From: a virus
IMG/VR virus record: IMGVR_UViG_3300006641_000078
Location: 1-37,344 of that record
Strand: one strand, 5' to 3'
Length of the DNA stretch: 37,344 bases
Position numbers and translations under genes: made by a program. Shown piece by piece: positions 14,152 through 24,458 of this stretch (the stretch's first letter is position 1; the number at the start of each line of letters is the position of its first letter). The notes below the pieces were generated by a model. It ran no database searches, was not told the DNA's origin, and saw only the letters and a program-made list of their open reading frames with translations.

Positions 14152-17100
14152 ATGGCCGTACGGATCACTCTCAAGCGTTCCAGCATCTACAACAAGCGAC
14201 CCAATCCAGACATCCTGGATCCCGGCGAGCTTGCGTTGAACACCAATTCTGAGACCCCGGGGTTGTTCTTCGAGACTGAGGACAACTCGGTAGTCAAGGT
14301 TGGTCCCACTGCCGTGGGCGTTCGTAATACAATCATCAATCCTTCCCTCGGGGAGACTTTCTTTAACAGTGTCACAAACGCGCTGAGCATCGGGGTCTAC
14401 GAGGATCAACAGAGGATTTGGAGGGACATCACAGGACCATATCTTGGCGGTACGAACGGCTACGTGGTGTTTGTGGCTCCAGAATTCCCCACAGCCACAG
14501 ACTCCCTAGACAATGACGGTCAGGCCTCTCCGTTCTCCACTCTCAATCGTGCCATCATTGAGATCGCCAAGCAGTCAATCGTTCAGGAGAACGAGAGCGA
14601 TCGCGAGGAGAGCAACCGATTCACAATCCTGATTCAGCCTGGGCTGAACGCCGCTTACAACGGGCCGGGTCTCCCCCTACCATCATCTACCAATACCGAC
14701 CAGGAGACTTTCCAGGTAAACTTCGACGAGTCACAGATCGTCTCTCCAGTCGTACTCACAGCATTTAATCCATCAACCGGCGGCCTCCTAATCCCGCGCG
14801 GTACGTCCATCTCCGGTCTTGACATTCGTAAGACCATCGTCACGCCGTCTTACATTCCCACCTACAAGGCCCCCTCTGGTAAGCCTAACACTGTCAACCA
14901 GCCACTGTCGTCCATCCTGAAGTGGACTGGGAACTCTTACGTCTCCAACGTCACCTTCAAAGACAAGATCATCACAAGCCAGATAGTCTCGGTTCAAGCT
15001 GATGCGGTGAGCGGTGCAGAGTTCACCACAGATCGGACGCATGGCCTCGCACTCAACGACGCGGTGGAGTACACTTGGGTCCCACGCGCGAATCAAATTC
15101 CCCCGACAGCGTCGAGTCCACCGGTCCTCAACGGCACATATTACGTCTATCCCACGTCTGAAAGGAGCTTCCGGCTGAGCTACACGCCGATCACTGCGTC
15201 GTCCTCTAACTACATCGAGTACTCCCAGGTCCCGGTGCAGTCCACAGGACTCGCCTTCTTTGCTGAGGTCACTTGGAATCCATACTCCCACGCGAAGCTC
15301 GCCTGTATTGACTCTGCCACCAAAGAAGAACTCAACGAGTTCTACACCAAGGTCCAGAGAGCCTTCCCCTCATTCTTCAAGGGAAGGGTGGACCAAGCGG
15401 AAGTTATCAATCCTGGCGAGACGGAGTATGTCGCCCCGGCCCCCAACACGCCATCCCTCCTCAGCAACAACTACACGAACGGTTCTCCTTACGCTTCGAA
15501 CGTAACCACACGTTCCTCTTACGGCCTCTGTGGTATCCGATTTGATGGCGATGCTGTCAGTGGATTCCGCTCGACTCTCGCACAGCAGTTCACCGTCGCG
15601 TCTCTTCAGAATGATCCTGAGGCGTACGCTGTCTACTCCACAGTAACTGATCCTGATTCTGGCACGTCCATCACTGGCTGGAATCCTCTCGCCTACGCGA
15701 CGTGGAACTCTCTTCCAGTCATCTCCCGTCCGCCGTACCCCTATCTGGTGCCTCGCGCGGCGCAGATGGAGTTCCTGAACTCAGTTCCGCTGAGCAGCGT
15801 CCGCTACTATTACGAGTCCCTCACGAACGAGAATGGTGATACCTACGGTATTGCTGATCCTGAGAATGACTTCCGTCACTTTGGCTTCAAGGTGATGAAC
15901 AGTGGCTACATGCAGTGTGACAGCACCTGGACCATCAGCTGCGCGATCGGCTTCTGGGCTATGAACGGCGCTAAAATGAGCGTCACCGGCTCCGCCAGCA
16001 ACTTCGGTTCCATGGCACTTCGAAGTGAGGGATTTGCCGGGCTCGGCAGTGTTACGGGGGCTACCTCGGCGGACACCGGCTTCTCCTTTGCCGGCATCCG
16101 CATGCCGCAAAAACTAAACGCTTACTACGTCAACAACTTCCACATCTTCTCCCTGGGTGCATCGGTAGAGTCGGTTGAGACCGATCCAGCGACTGGTGTT
16201 CAGACTATGACTCTGGGATCCGGTTTCGAGCCTATCACGCTCCTGCCGTACTCTCTCGCCCCCAATACCGCGATCTGGATCCAGTCTGGCAATACTTTCT
16301 ACCGTGGCTTCTTCATCGATGATGGCAAACCAACTGCCAAGTTCCTTCCCACCGGCCAATGCCAGCTGAGGATTCGAGCCATTGACTCCTCTATCCCTGA
16401 TGGGGTGGTTGGAGTGAACGCTTCCATGAACGATTGGGAGCCACCTTTCATTAAGCGCTTCCAGGACACACGTACTGTCGGACAGCAGGCGTACTCTCTG
16501 ATTCTTCAGAACACGTCTCCAGACCATCGCGACCCGTCTCCTGAGATGGTCCTCCGTCTCAACCAGAACGCCGTAACCACGTCCCAGTCAGTGTATGTAC
16601 GTCCTGGTGTACAGTTTGACCCGGGACCCTCAGGCGGTTGGGGGCGCGTATTTAAGGTCATCTACTCCCAAACGTCCAGTGACGGTGACGCTCCGCAGTA
16701 CAATGAGACTCTGCTCAACCGTCCGACCAGTAGTTACTACTACACGGCTCTCGCCCTTGTGGACGGGTCTCGTCCCTGGTTGGAGACCCTCGATCGTCCC
16801 CACGGAGCCTACATCACGTTCTCCAATCGTAACTGGTACGCCACCTGCAATGACGATTGGGACTTCGTCTACTTCTCTTCGAACGGAGCGGGACTCTCCA
16901 ATGAGAAGCTGATCCCTGAGAACTACGACTCTCCGTATGCCGGCTCAAGCTGTCTTGAAAACCAGTATCTGGTCAAAAAGACTTTCCAAGGCAAGTACGC
17001 CCCCGATCCGCTGAGAGAACTCTACTTTGAAGACGGTACGTATTTCCGTGGTTCCCAGACCACGCCTTCGAACTACGACTTCTCCGAGTTCTTCGACCAA

Positions 17101-18675
17101 GACAACGGCACACTGAACTTCGGCCTGTTGCGTCACGACGTCCCATCAGGCGTGAGCACCACCACAGACGGTGTCACCACTGTCGATACCGACCGAATCA
17201 AGGTCACTGACATTGACATCATCAGCAACAGTAGTGGCACCAACACCAAAAAGGACTTCGTGGTGGTCTCCCTCCACCGCCCTCAGGAAGAAGACCGCAT
17301 TGAGTACTGTCAGGTTGTTGGATACGACTTCTTCACCGACGAACTAGTTGTCGTTCGTGGGCTGTACGGAACCAAACAGGACAAAGAATGGTCCGACGGC
17401 ACTCTTGTCGACCTTCAGTCTCAGAACGTCATTGTCAATGACAGCGACTACGATCTAGACTGGGCTCCCTCCAAGACGGCGATGATCCGCTTCCTTGAAA
17501 TCATGGGCTTCTCAGCCACTGACATCAAGGCAATTCTCCAACCGCGGACCCCGTCCAAGCGGAACCTTCTGCTGAAAGACTTGGCAGTAGAGCCTAAAAA
17601 CGGTTACGCACTGGCGACCGGTGCGTGGGGTCTGGAGTTCAACATCGCATCATCGCTGCAGTGCGTTGGTCATCAGTTCCACAGTGTGGGCCACTACAAC
17701 CCCTCACGAGGTCTCCCAGCCAACCTTCGTAGTAACCTGAACACCAAGCAGTACTACGATTTTCTCGCTTCGGTGCTCTGGGGAGGTCAGCTGACCATGT
17801 TCGGTCAGGACGAGAACGGTCAGACGGTGCTAGAGGGCCTGATGACTCAGGGATTCACGGGTCGCCCGTACGGATCACTCTCATCCGAAATCACCGACTA
17901 TCCCAGGATCCAGGTTAACACTCGTGAAGACGGAGAGGTCACGTACGTTCAGCTTGTAGAGACAGGCGTCGGCCTGACAGGCGGTCCAATCACCGAGTCA
18001 GGCACCATCTCCCTGCTCCCAGCAACTAACAACACTATCGGCGGCGTCAAGCCTGGGTCTGGCGTCATCCTGGGGCCAGGCGGCGAGATCTCGGTCGACA
18101 CGTCCGGCTTCGGAACGGTAAGTTCGATCACAGCAGGCCTTGGACTAGACGGTGGGACCATCACCAAGTCAGGTACTATTAACCTGCTTCCCGCCACCAA
18201 TACGGTTATCGGTGGTGTCACTCCTGGGCTGGGGCTGTCCGTGAGCGCTGGCGGAGCACTCAACCTCCTACCTGCCACTGTCGCCACTTTAGGCGGAATC
18301 ACCCCAGGTACCGGATTAGACGTCAGTGTAAATGGCGCTCTGTCCCTTATGCCACCAAGTGCCGACGGAAACGTCATAGGCGGGGTCAAAGCCGGAGACG
18401 GGATTGTCATTGCTGCCGATGGCACGATCTCAGCTGCTAGCGGTCCGTCTGGTGTGCTTCGTTTGGATCCCCTCAACTTCAACGGGATTGCGTCAACTTT
18501 CACCCTCACATCAAACAGCAAACCAGTGTTCCCAGCGGACTCCAGTTACGTGCTCATAGTCGTTGGCGGCGTCGTTCAGACCACCCCAACATCTTACAGT
18601 GTCACGGGGTCCACGATCACGTTTACTGCTGTCCCTCCGGCAGGTTCCTCGTTCTACGGGGTGCTCTTCCTGTGA
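14152..18675 (+). CDS. Very large VrlC-like virion/tail-fibre protein
   Basis: 1507 aa. The N-terminus (LKRSSIYNKRPNPDILDPGE, then LALNTNSETPGLFFETEDN and VKVGP) matches the start of cyanophage VrlC-type virion proteins and of the next gene. Residues ~95-1250 form a long beta-rich body (VVFVAPEFPTATDSLDNDGQ ... SPFSTLNRAI) of the surface-exposed, possibly beta-helical kind. Residues ~1260-1420 hold four GLTGGPI/IGGV repeats of about 40 residues. The last ~85 residues are a module also seen in the 24500, 25599 and 30180 proteins, ending PPAGSSFYGVLFL. It is the only gene between two GGGTAARA elements, so it is probably expressed as its own unit. A baseplate or fibre location is inferred. Confidence 0.8.
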   Translation: MAVRITLKRSSIYNKRPNPDILDPGELALNTNSETPGLFFETEDNSVVKVGPTAVGVRNTIINPSLGETFFNSVTNALSIGVYEDQQRIWRDITGPYLGGTNGYVVFVAPEFPTATDSLDNDGQASPFSTLNRAIIEIAKQSIVQENESDREESNRFTILIQPGLNAAYNGPGLPLPSSTNTDQETFQVNFDESQIVSPVVLTAFNPSTGGLLIPRGTSISGLDIRKTIVTPSYIPTYKAPSGKPNTVNQPLSSILKWTGNSYVSNVTFKDKIITSQIVSVQADAVSGAEFTTDRTHGLALNDAVEYTWVPRANQIPPTASSPPVLNGTYYVYPTSERSFRLSYTPITASSSNYIEYSQVPVQSTGLAFFAEVTWNPYSHAKLACIDSATKEELNEFYTKVQRAFPSFFKGRVDQAEVINPGETEYVAPAPNTPSLLSNNYTNGSPYASNVTTRSSYGLCGIRFDGDAVSGFRSTLAQQFTVASLQNDPEAYAVYSTVTDPDSGTSITGWNPLAYATWNSLPVISRPPYPYLVPRAAQMEFLNSVPLSSVRYYYESLTNENGDTYGIADPENDFRHFGFKVMNSGYMQCDSTWTISCAIGFWAMNGAKMSVTGSASNFGSMALRSEGFAGLGSVTGATSADTGFSFAGIRMPQKLNAYYVNNFHIFSLGASVESVETDPATGVQTMTLGSGFEPITLLPYSLAPNTAIWIQSGNTFYRGFFIDDGKPTAKFLPTGQCQLRIRAIDSSIPDGVVGVNASMNDWEPPFIKRFQDTRTVGQQAYSLILQNTSPDHRDPSPEMVLRLNQNAVTTSQSVYVRPGVQFDPGPSGGWGRVFKVIYSQTSSDGDAPQYNETLLNRPTSSYYYTALALVDGSRPWLETLDRPHGAYITFSNRNWYATCNDDWDFVYFSSNGAGLSNEKLIPENYDSPYAGSSCLENQYLVKKTFQGKYAPDPLRELYFEDGTYFRGSQTTPSNYDFSEFFDQDNGTLNFGLLRHDVPSGVSTTTDGVTTVDTDRIKVTDIDIISNSSGTNTKKDFVVVSLHRPQEEDRIEYCQVVGYDFFTDELVVVRGLYGTKQDKEWSDGTLVDLQSQNVIVNDSDYDLDWAPSKTAMIRFLEIMGFSATDIKAILQPRTPSKRNLLLKDLAVEPKNGYALATGAWGLEFNIASSLQCVGHQFHSVGHYNPSRGLPANLRSNLNTKQYYDFLASVLWGGQLTMFGQDENGQTVLEGLMTQGFTGRPYGSLSSEITDYPRIQVNTREDGEVTYVQLVETGVGLTGGPITESGTISLLPATNNTIGGVKPGSGVILGPGGEISVDTSGFGTVSSITAGLGLDGGTITKSGTINLLPATNTVIGGVTPGLGLSVSAGGALNLLPATVATLGGITPGTGLDVSVNGALSLMPPSADGNVIGGVKAGDGIVIAADGTISAASGPSGVLRLDPLNFNGIASTFTLTSNSKPVFPADSSYVLIVVGGVVQTTPTSYSVTGSTITFTAVPPAGSSFYGVLFL

Positions 18676-18683
18676 GGGTAAAA
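18676..18683 (+). promoter_or_regulatory. GGGTAAAA element 6 (putative late promoter)
   Basis: GGGTAAAA directly abuts the TGA stop (18673-18675) and lies 42 bases before ATG 18726. It is followed by GTCTCAAAAGG. It heads a block of five fibre genes. Confidence 0.5.
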
Positions 18684-18725
18684 GTCTCAAAAGGCCCCAG
18701 TGGGAAATAGCTACTACTAGACCTC

Positions 18726-20219
18726 ATGTCCGTCTCAGCTACTCAGATTCAACTTCTTCGGTCTTCGGTTCCAAACTACAGGCCTGATCCAGGAAAGCTG
18801 CTCCCGGGGCAGCCTGCAATCAACACCTACAGTCTTGAACCAGGACTGTTCTTCACTGACTCCAACGGCCTGCTGACAAAGATTGGCCCCTGCGTTGTCT
18901 CGAGTGTCGCGCCTAACACCAATCCAGCTGGGACAGGCGGCAACTGTCGCGGCGAGCTGTGGTTCAGTCTCGAGGACCAGACACTCAAGATCTGGACGGG
19001 CTCAGCGTGGGTCGATTGCGATCCGTCTGAGATCGGTTACAGCAGAGTCATCATCCAGACGAGTCCTCCCGCTGTGGATGATTTCCCTAACGGGGCGATG
19101 TGGTGGAACGATGGGAACGGAGAGATGTATGTTCTCTACGAAGATCCCAACGGTCGCCAGTGGGTTCAGGTAGGTGCTGGTGGTTCTGGTGGTGGAGGTG
19201 CGGTTATCATCTCCGACCAGCAGCCTGATCCTACTATCACCGCTGTGGGAACACTGTGGTGGAACGACGACACCGGTGCTCTCTTCGTTCTCTTCAACGA
19301 CGGCGGCCCCACGAAACTCTGGGTGCAGATTGCTGGTGCCGGGGCAATCAACAGCGGAATGGGTGGCACGGTCACAAAGGTCGACGCGGGAGTCGGACTT
19401 ACGACCGCCAATGGTCAGCCCATCACCACTCAAGGGATGATGATGCTCAAACCCGCCACCGCGAATGAGATTGGCGGCGTGAAGCCAGGCCACAACATTG
19501 TGATCGACCCCGATGGCACGATCAACGTCATTGGTGACGGCAGCGGAACTGTTACCCAGATCCAGACCGGTCCCGGCATCACGGGTGGTCCAATCACCAC
19601 CACTGGGACCATTGGTTTGGCATCTGCCACCTCCTCGCAGATAGGCGGGGTGAAGCCTGGAGCTGGGGCTAGTGTCACCGGCGATGGAACTCTGTTCGTC
19701 GAGCCCGCTACCACATCTAGCATCGGTGGCGTCATCGTCGGTCAGGGCCTCAACATCACGGGGTCCGGCGTGCTCGCAGTTGACTCCGTACCACCGGGTT
19801 CTGTTCCAGCTGGTACGGTACAGTGGTTCGCTGGCTCCACCGCACCCACCGGCTGGCTGTACGCGAATGGAGCTACACTGGACACTGGAACCTACCCGGC
19901 GCTTTACGCGGCGATCGGTAGGGTCTACACGGGTGGTTCCGTGTCTCCGATCCAGTTCCAAATCCCGGACCTGCGCGGTCAGTTCCTCCGTGGCTGGGAC
20001 AACCGGGCGACCGGCGGCGTGGACAGCGGACGTGTGTTTGGTTCGTACCAGAATGACGACTTCAAGTCGCACACTCATACCTACGTGGACAACCTCGCTC
20101 CTGGCTACGGTCTGACCTCCACCGGCTACTCCGCTGCTCAGGACACCCAGACCGGCGCGACCGGTGGCTCTGAGACCCGGCCCAAGAACGTCGCCATGCT
20201 GCCCATCATTAAGACCTGA
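18726..20219 (+). CDS. VrlC-like N-terminus fused to tail-collar fibre protein
   Basis: 497 aa. Residues 8-58 repeat the VrlC-like anchor of the preceding giant gene ([38 protein letters not shown]). Two copies of a WWND...G.W.QV module follow (~110-200), then three GLTGGPI/IGGV repeats (~220-345). Residues ~355-497 are a phage tail-collar domain ([33 protein letters not shown]) with the typical end [16 protein letters not shown]. Shared anchor plus different distal domain suggests an alternative fibre mounted at the same site. It closes two bases before the next gene. Confidence 0.82.
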   Translation: MSVSATQIQLLRSSVPNYRPDPGKLLPGQPAINTYSLEPGLFFTDSNGLLTKIGPCVVSSVAPNTNPAGTGGNCRGELWFSLEDQTLKIWTGSAWVDCDPSEIGYSRVIIQTSPPAVDDFPNGAMWWNDGNGEMYVLYEDPNGRQWVQVGAGGSGGGGAVIISDQQPDPTITAVGTLWWNDDTGALFVLFNDGGPTKLWVQIAGAGAINSGMGGTVTKVDAGVGLTTANGQPITTQGMMMLKPATANEIGGVKPGHNIVIDPDGTINVIGDGSGTVTQIQTGPGITGGPITTTGTIGLASATSSQIGGVKPGAGASVTGDGTLFVEPATTSSIGGVIVGQGLNITGSGVLAVDSVPPGSVPAGTVQWFAGSTAPTGWLYANGATLDTGTYPALYAAIGRVYTGGSVSPIQFQIPDLRGQFLRGWDNRATGGVDSGRVFGSYQNDDFKSHTHTYVDNLAPGYGLTSTGYSAAQDTQTGATGGSETRPKNVAMLPIIKT

Positions 20220-20221
20220 TT

Positions 20222-21805
20222 ATGCTCCCAGCTATTTCCTCTGCTGCTTACGTCTACAGCACGAACCAATCGGCTGTTCAGGTCACTTACGTGGACGCAT
20301 CCACTGCGATCGTCTACCCCAACGAGTTCACCGACCCCCGCACCCAGCAGCTGAATACCTGGGTGCGTAGTGGCGGCCAGATCGCGCCTTACGTGGCTCC
20401 TCCACGGCCGATTCCTGGCCCACCTCAGTACATCTCCTGTGCTCCAACAGCTGCGGTGCCTGGAATCACCAATGACCTGCTGATTACGAACTGGGCTGCG
20501 ACAGACTCCCTGGGTCTGACCACTGACGGCACATACGTCACTCTTCTGGCTGGCCGCACGTACGAGATCTCTTACTCGATCGGCGTCAACCAGATGTCAT
20601 CTCAGGCCTGGATGCGCTTCGGCATCGTGGACTCCTCAGGTGATTTGCTTCCCAACAACAGTTATCAGTACAACGTTCTGGTTTGGGGTCTGCCACCTGG
20701 GTCCGAGTCTGCCCAGAATGAGATCTCCAGCAACGCGTTCCTCTACACGCCCACAACAACTATTCAGGTCGGCGTCAAGTGCTTGTCCACTACGGATGGC
20801 ACCGTAACAGCCAGCATTCGACAAGACTTCACATCGTTCGTCATCACCGAGATGGTGGATGAGAGCATCTACGTGATGAAGCAAGGTCCTATCGGACCTG
20901 CTGGCCCTGCTGGACCCGTCGGACCCACAGGCCCTGCCGGACCGACCGGAGCCCAAGGCCCGACCGGAGTTGCCGGACCCGAGGGGCCCACTGGACCTGA
21001 GGGGCCTCAAGGTAATCCTGGCCCCGGTTTCCACTTCTTGGGCACCGTGGCGGATGAAGCCGCCCTCCCTTCCGGAGCCGTTCAGGACGACGGTTACATC
21101 ACGGCTGACACAGGAGACCTCTGGATCTACGACGGCACTCAGTGGAACAATGCCGGTGCTCTCCAAGGTGTTCAGGGTGTTCCTGGCCCCGCTGGCCCCC
21201 AAGGACCCACCGGACCTGCCGGACCTCAGGGTCCTGCTGGCCCCGCCGGACCTACTGGAGCAACTGGAACTCAAGGACCCGTTGGCCCTGCGGGACCTGC
21301 CGGCCCGACCGGGGCAACTGGAGCTACCGGTGCAACTGGACCTATCGGCCCTCAAGGACCTCAAGGCATTCAAGGTGCGACCGGACCTGTAGGCCCCGCT
21401 GGCGCAGCTATCGTTCAAGCAGGATCTTGGACTGGCGGTATGCCCCAGATGGCTCCCGGAGCCTGGGATACCGTTCAGACTATCAATCTTCCGGCAGGTA
21501 CCACCGCTTACAATGTGGTAGCCAACCTTCAGTGGCTGGCTAACGGGAACAATGGGTGGGGTGCCTACCAGACACAGATCGTGGTCACCAACTCTAGCAC
21601 CGGATATAGCAATACGTTCTACGGAACCGTGGCCAGCTGGCGAGTGATCAGCACCATGGCCTACCCGACGAACGGGGTCGTTATTGGTGGCGACAGCGGA
21701 CTGGTGAATGCCGGCACCTACGTCGTCTCTCTGCAGGTGTCCGGAAGCTATCAAGACTCCACAGACGGCAACGGTCAGTTCCAATACGCAGTGACTTCCT
21801 GGTAA
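20222..21805 (+). CDS. Collagen-like tail-fibre protein
   Basis: 527 aa. Residues 1-65 are an anchor shared with the 22619 and 23547 proteins ([30 protein letters not shown]). Residues ~70-215 form a beta domain. Two Gly-X-Y tracts follow: 16 triplets at 222-269 and 27 triplets at 316-396. They are split by a ~45-residue globular insert ([16 protein letters not shown] ... [17 protein letters not shown]) of a type seen in other phage fibres. The last ~130 residues are a C-terminal beta domain that may act as the trimerisation or binding tip. Proline is mostly at X and Thr or Ala at Y. It is coupled to the next gene by TAATG. Confidence 0.88.
   Translation: MLPAISSAAYVYSTNQSAVQVTYVDASTAIVYPNEFTDPRTQQLNTWVRSGGQIAPYVAPPRPIPGPPQYISCAPTAAVPGITNDLLITNWAATDSLGLTTDGTYVTLLAGRTYEISYSIGVNQMSSQAWMRFGIVDSSGDLLPNNSYQYNVLVWGLPPGSESAQNEISSNAFLYTPTTTIQVGVKCLSTTDGTVTASIRQDFTSFVITEMVDESIYVMKQGPIGPAGPAGPVGPTGPAGPTGAQGPTGVAGPEGPTGPEGPQGNPGPGFHFLGTVADEAALPSGAVQDDGYITADTGDLWIYDGTQWNNAGALQGVQGVPGPAGPQGPTGPAGPQGPAGPAGPTGATGTQGPVGPAGPAGPTGATGATGATGPIGPQGPQGIQGATGPVGPAGAAIVQAGSWTGGMPQMAPGAWDTVQTINLPAGTTAYNVVANLQWLANGNNGWGAYQTQIVVTNSSTGYSNTFYGTVASWRVISTMAYPTNGVVIGGDSGLVNAGTYVVSLQVSGSYQDSTDGNGQFQYAVTSW
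20885..21409 (+). repeat. Collagen-like Gly-X-Y coding tract
   Basis: Two in-frame runs of Gly-X-Y codons, 20885-21028 (16 triplets) and 21167-21409 (27 triplets), are separated by a non-collagen insert. [12 protein letters not shown] and GPE dominate. Such runs form triple helices in phage fibres, and their 9-base period makes length change by slippage or recombination likely. Confidence 0.9.
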
Positions 21806-22617
21806 TGGCAGCAATCCCCCAAAACCTCGGGGTGCCAACTGGCACCGTTATGTGGTCGGCAGCACCTGAAGTGCCTGTGGGCTGGCTTTTGTGCGACGGT
21901 CGTTTCGTGTCCCCAGGCGACTATCCCGCGCTCTACGCCAGCATTGGCAACATCTACGGCGGGGATGAAGTCACATTTCAGCTTCCGAACCTAGTCGGTC
22001 GTTTCATCCTGGGCGTTGGAGATCCTGGTCGTGATCCATTCACGTACGAGGACGGCATCAATGAGGAGCACATTCACGGCATGTACCCTCGCCAGACGCA
22101 CATCCATGGTGTGACTGACCCTGAGCACGAGCATCCCACTTCTTCGGGGTCCCACATTCACGCCACCACATCAGATCACGATCACACGAATATCACACAA
22201 CACCGCCACTCCACCTCTTGGGGTGGGTCGGGTAGCGATTACCTTCACGGTTTCGTAACCCACGACTACTGGCTCGTTGCCGGTGACTGTTCGACGGAGA
22301 CCTACGCTCCCGATCGGAGCACGGACCAGTATCAGCATTGCTCACGGAACCCGGACACCGACTACTTCAAGACCGTCAAATACGACTTCGACAACCCCAA
22401 CTACACCAACCCCCGGGGGAAGACGGGCATCACGATGGTGAACCCGAACGTGACGGGGACGACTGTTCAGATTGCCTACACTGGCGTCACACTCGCCCTC
22501 CAATTCACAGACATCACCCTCCAACTGGCCCTCTCCAACATGACGGTCGACGACTTCGGCGCAGTTGGCGGCCCGCGTCCGAAGAACATCGCCTTCCTGC
22601 CGATCATCCGAACCTGA
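21805..22617 (+). CDS. Tail-collar fibre protein with His-rich segment
   Basis: 270 aa. It begins almost at once with the tail-collar domain (VPTGTVMWSAAPEVPVGWLL, then LCDGR, LPNLVGRFILG) and has no separate anchor. A His-rich region follows (EEHIHGMYPRQTHIHGVTD, EHEHPTSSGSHIHATTSDHD), with several His-x-His pairs like those that bind iron in the T4 gp37 needle. The C-terminus (GGPRPKNIAFLPIIRT) matches the other collar proteins. Lacking an anchor, it may be a distal fibre segment that docks on one of its neighbours. TAATG overlap with the previous gene. Confidence 0.82.
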   Translation: MAAIPQNLGVPTGTVMWSAAPEVPVGWLLCDGRFVSPGDYPALYASIGNIYGGDEVTFQLPNLVGRFILGVGDPGRDPFTYEDGINEEHIHGMYPRQTHIHGVTDPEHEHPTSSGSHIHATTSDHDHTNITQHRHSTSWGGSGSDYLHGFVTHDYWLVAGDCSTETYAPDRSTDQYQHCSRNPDTDYFKTVKYDFDNPNYTNPRGKTGITMVNPNVTGTTVQIAYTGVTLALQFTDITLQLALSNMTVDDFGAVGGPRPKNIAFLPIIRT

Positions 22618-22618
22618 A

Positions 22619-23545
22619 ATGCTCCCAACAAACGTTCGAATCACGTCGGCTCGCTATGCCAACGCCCAAAACTCGCTCGTCTTCGTCCTTCTCGACACGG
22701 GCGAGACGTGGTTCGTCAACCCAAACAACGGCTCCGGACAGGCCAATGTCCTCGCAGCGTGGGTTCAGGACGGCGGGAACATCGGCCCCTACGTCCCGCC
22801 GGTGCCTGGCGCCGTCGTTCCTCCAGGAGCTCTAATCTGGCTGGCCACAAATCAGGTACCACTCGGCTACCTCCTCTGTGATGGCTCCACTGTCAAGCGT
22901 CTCCAGTATCCGAAGCTGTTCTCCACAATTGGCGTCACCTTTGGAGACGGCGACGGAGCGACCACGTTCAACCTCCCAGACCTGCGCGGAAAGATGATCC
23001 GAGGCTGGGGTCCGGTCAACTCCATCGACCTGAACAGGGAGTTTGGTAGCCTTCAAGACCACACACTAGGCGAGCACCGCCACAAGATCACGGATGGCGG
23101 CCACACCCACGGGGTGAATGACCCTGGCCACATCCACGGCGTGATTGACCCAGGTCACACTCACGGGGGCAACGACCCAGGCCACAACCACACCGTGACG
23201 GACCCTGGCCACGCGCACGGAATCAGCATGTACGAGGACAACCTCGGTCCCCCGGCCGTTCAAGTGGCCGCCAACCCCGTTGTCATCACCCCCTACTTCG
23301 ACAACAACGGGCCGGTCTACAACTACTTCTCTCCTGACACTGAGTACTCCACTGCCGCTCTGACGGTGAACACGGCCTCCGCCAACCTCGAGACGGCAAT
23401 CGGAGAGGCAAACGTCTCTGACCAACTCGGACTGACAAACATCTCGGTCGACCCTGCAGTCACAAACATCGTGGAAACCGACCCTCAAGGTGGCTACCGA
23501 ACGGCTCCCGCTAACCTGACCCTCCTGCCATTCATCCGCTACTGA
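22619..23545 (+). CDS. Tail-collar fibre protein with His-x-His needle
   Basis: 308 aa. I start it at ATG 22619, one base after the previous stop, which gives an N-terminus matching its paralogues; a longer in-frame start would overlap the collar end of the previous gene. Residues 1-60 are the YV-type anchor (NPNNGSGQANVLAAWVQDGG, IGPYVPP). Residues ~65-150 are a tail-collar domain (VPLGYLLCDGSTVK, LPDLRGKMIRGWG). Residues ~153-200 are six His-x-His pairs about ten residues apart (HTHGVNDPGHIHGVIDPGH...). The C-terminus ends LTLLPFIRY. It is probably a trimeric fibre with a metal-threaded needle, by analogy with T4 gp37. Confidence 0.85.
   Translation: MLPTNVRITSARYANAQNSLVFVLLDTGETWFVNPNNGSGQANVLAAWVQDGGNIGPYVPPVPGAVVPPGALIWLATNQVPLGYLLCDGSTVKRLQYPKLFSTIGVTFGDGDGATTFNLPDLRGKMIRGWGPVNSIDLNREFGSLQDHTLGEHRHKITDGGHTHGVNDPGHIHGVIDPGHTHGGNDPGHNHTVTDPGHAHGISMYEDNLGPPAVQVAANPVVITPYFDNNGPVYNYFSPDTEYSTAALTVNTASANLETAIGEANVSDQLGLTNISVDPAVTNIVETDPQGGYRTAPANLTLLPFIRY
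23075..23218 (+). repeat. His-x-His (DPGHxH) coding repeat 1
   Basis: Six His-x-His pairs, mostly at 10-residue (30-base) spacing with a DPGHxHGV core. In T4 gp37, similarly spaced HxH motifs coordinate iron along the fibre axis. The repeat is conserved at DNA level enough to allow recombination with the copy in the next gene. Confidence 0.85.
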
Positions 23546-23546
23546 C

Positions 23547-24458
23547 ATGGTGCCAATCAAGCTCGCTCAATACGCAGACGAGGAGAGGCTCCTCCACTTC
23601 GTTCAGTACGAGGATGAAACCCATGCGTTCATGTACCCGAGCGATGACACGCTCGAAGCGGCGCAACTCAGGGCCTGGATGCAAGCCGGAAACACAGTCG
23701 GCGATTACGTTCCAGTCATCTCTGGAGGCGTCATTCCCATAGCCACCATCATGTGGTTTTGCTCCCCTCGTCCTCCCAAAGGCTACCTCCTCTGTGACGG
23801 GAGAGAGGTACGACGCGCAGAGTACGCTCAGCTGTTTCGAGCGATCGGGGAGACTTACGGGGTGGGTGACGGGGCGACGACGTTCAATCTCCCAAATCTG
23901 GTGGGACGTTTCTGTCGAGGCTGGGGGCCAGTCAGTCCCCTCGACCCAGATCGCCAGTTTGGCTCCTACGAGGATGACCTCCCGGGTGTCCACAACCACG
24001 GCCTCCAGCCCATTCCCCACACTCACACGATCACAGATCCGGGCCACATCCACGGCGTGACCGATCCTGGCCACATCCACGACATCGTGGACAACGGCCA
24101 CAATCACACAATCACAGACCCTGGTCATACTCACTCCATCACGCAGGTGACGCACCAGGGATGGGACATCTTCTACAGCCGCAGCAACTCGGGTGTCATT
24201 CGTATGGATGTCGGCAGTGGATCAATCTACTACCGCAACATCAACTTCGTTCTGAGCACTGAGACAGTACGAATGTCAGTTGGAGTAGATCCCGCCAGGC
24301 TGCAACTGGCAAATGCTCAGTCGAATGTGACCGCCGGAAGTGCCGTCACGAACGTGACCATTGACGTCGCAGAGACCAATATTCCCTATACTGAGCTAAC
24401 AGGCTCAGCAGAGACCCGTCCGGACAACATCGCGCTTCTGCCGGTGATCCGCTACTAG
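23547..24458 (+). CDS. Tail-collar fibre protein with His-x-His needle, paralogue
   Basis: 303 aa. The architecture is the same as the preceding gene: YV-type anchor at residues 1-60 (HAFMYPSDDTLEAAQLRAW, VGDYVPV), tail-collar domain (PKGYLLCDGREVR, LPNLVGRFCRGWGPVSPLD), six His-x-His pairs at ~149-196 and a C-terminal domain ending SAETRPDNIALLPVIRY. It is clearly a tandem duplicate that has diverged most in the C-terminal tip, as expected for receptor-binding variation. The TAG stop shares its G with the following GGGTAAAA element. Confidence 0.85.
   Translation: MVPIKLAQYADEERLLHFVQYEDETHAFMYPSDDTLEAAQLRAWMQAGNTVGDYVPVISGGVIPIATIMWFCSPRPPKGYLLCDGREVRRAEYAQLFRAIGETYGVGDGATTFNLPNLVGRFCRGWGPVSPLDPDRQFGSYEDDLPGVHNHGLQPIPHTHTITDPGHIHGVTDPGHIHDIVDNGHNHTITDPGHTHSITQVTHQGWDIFYSRSNSGVIRMDVGSGSIYYRNINFVLSTETVRMSVGVDPARLQLANAQSNVTAGSAVTNVTIDVAETNIPYTELTGSAETRPDNIALLPVIRY
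23991..24134 (+). repeat. His-x-His (DPGHxH) coding repeat 2
   Basis: Six His-x-His pairs (HNH, HTH, HIH, HIH, HNH, HTH), most spaced ten residues apart and embedded in TDPGHIHGV-like units. It is the counterpart of the repeat in the preceding gene, with the same predicted metal-binding needle. Confidence 0.85.

Noticed and set aside
20636-21838. 400-codon minus-strand frame opposite the collagen-like gene.
   Set aside because: Its Ser/Arg/Gly composition is the complement of the Gly-X-Y codons; not a separate gene.
23075-24134. Spaced 30-base repeats considered as a CRISPR array.
   Set aside because: They are in-frame codons for DPGHxH units with no unique spacers.
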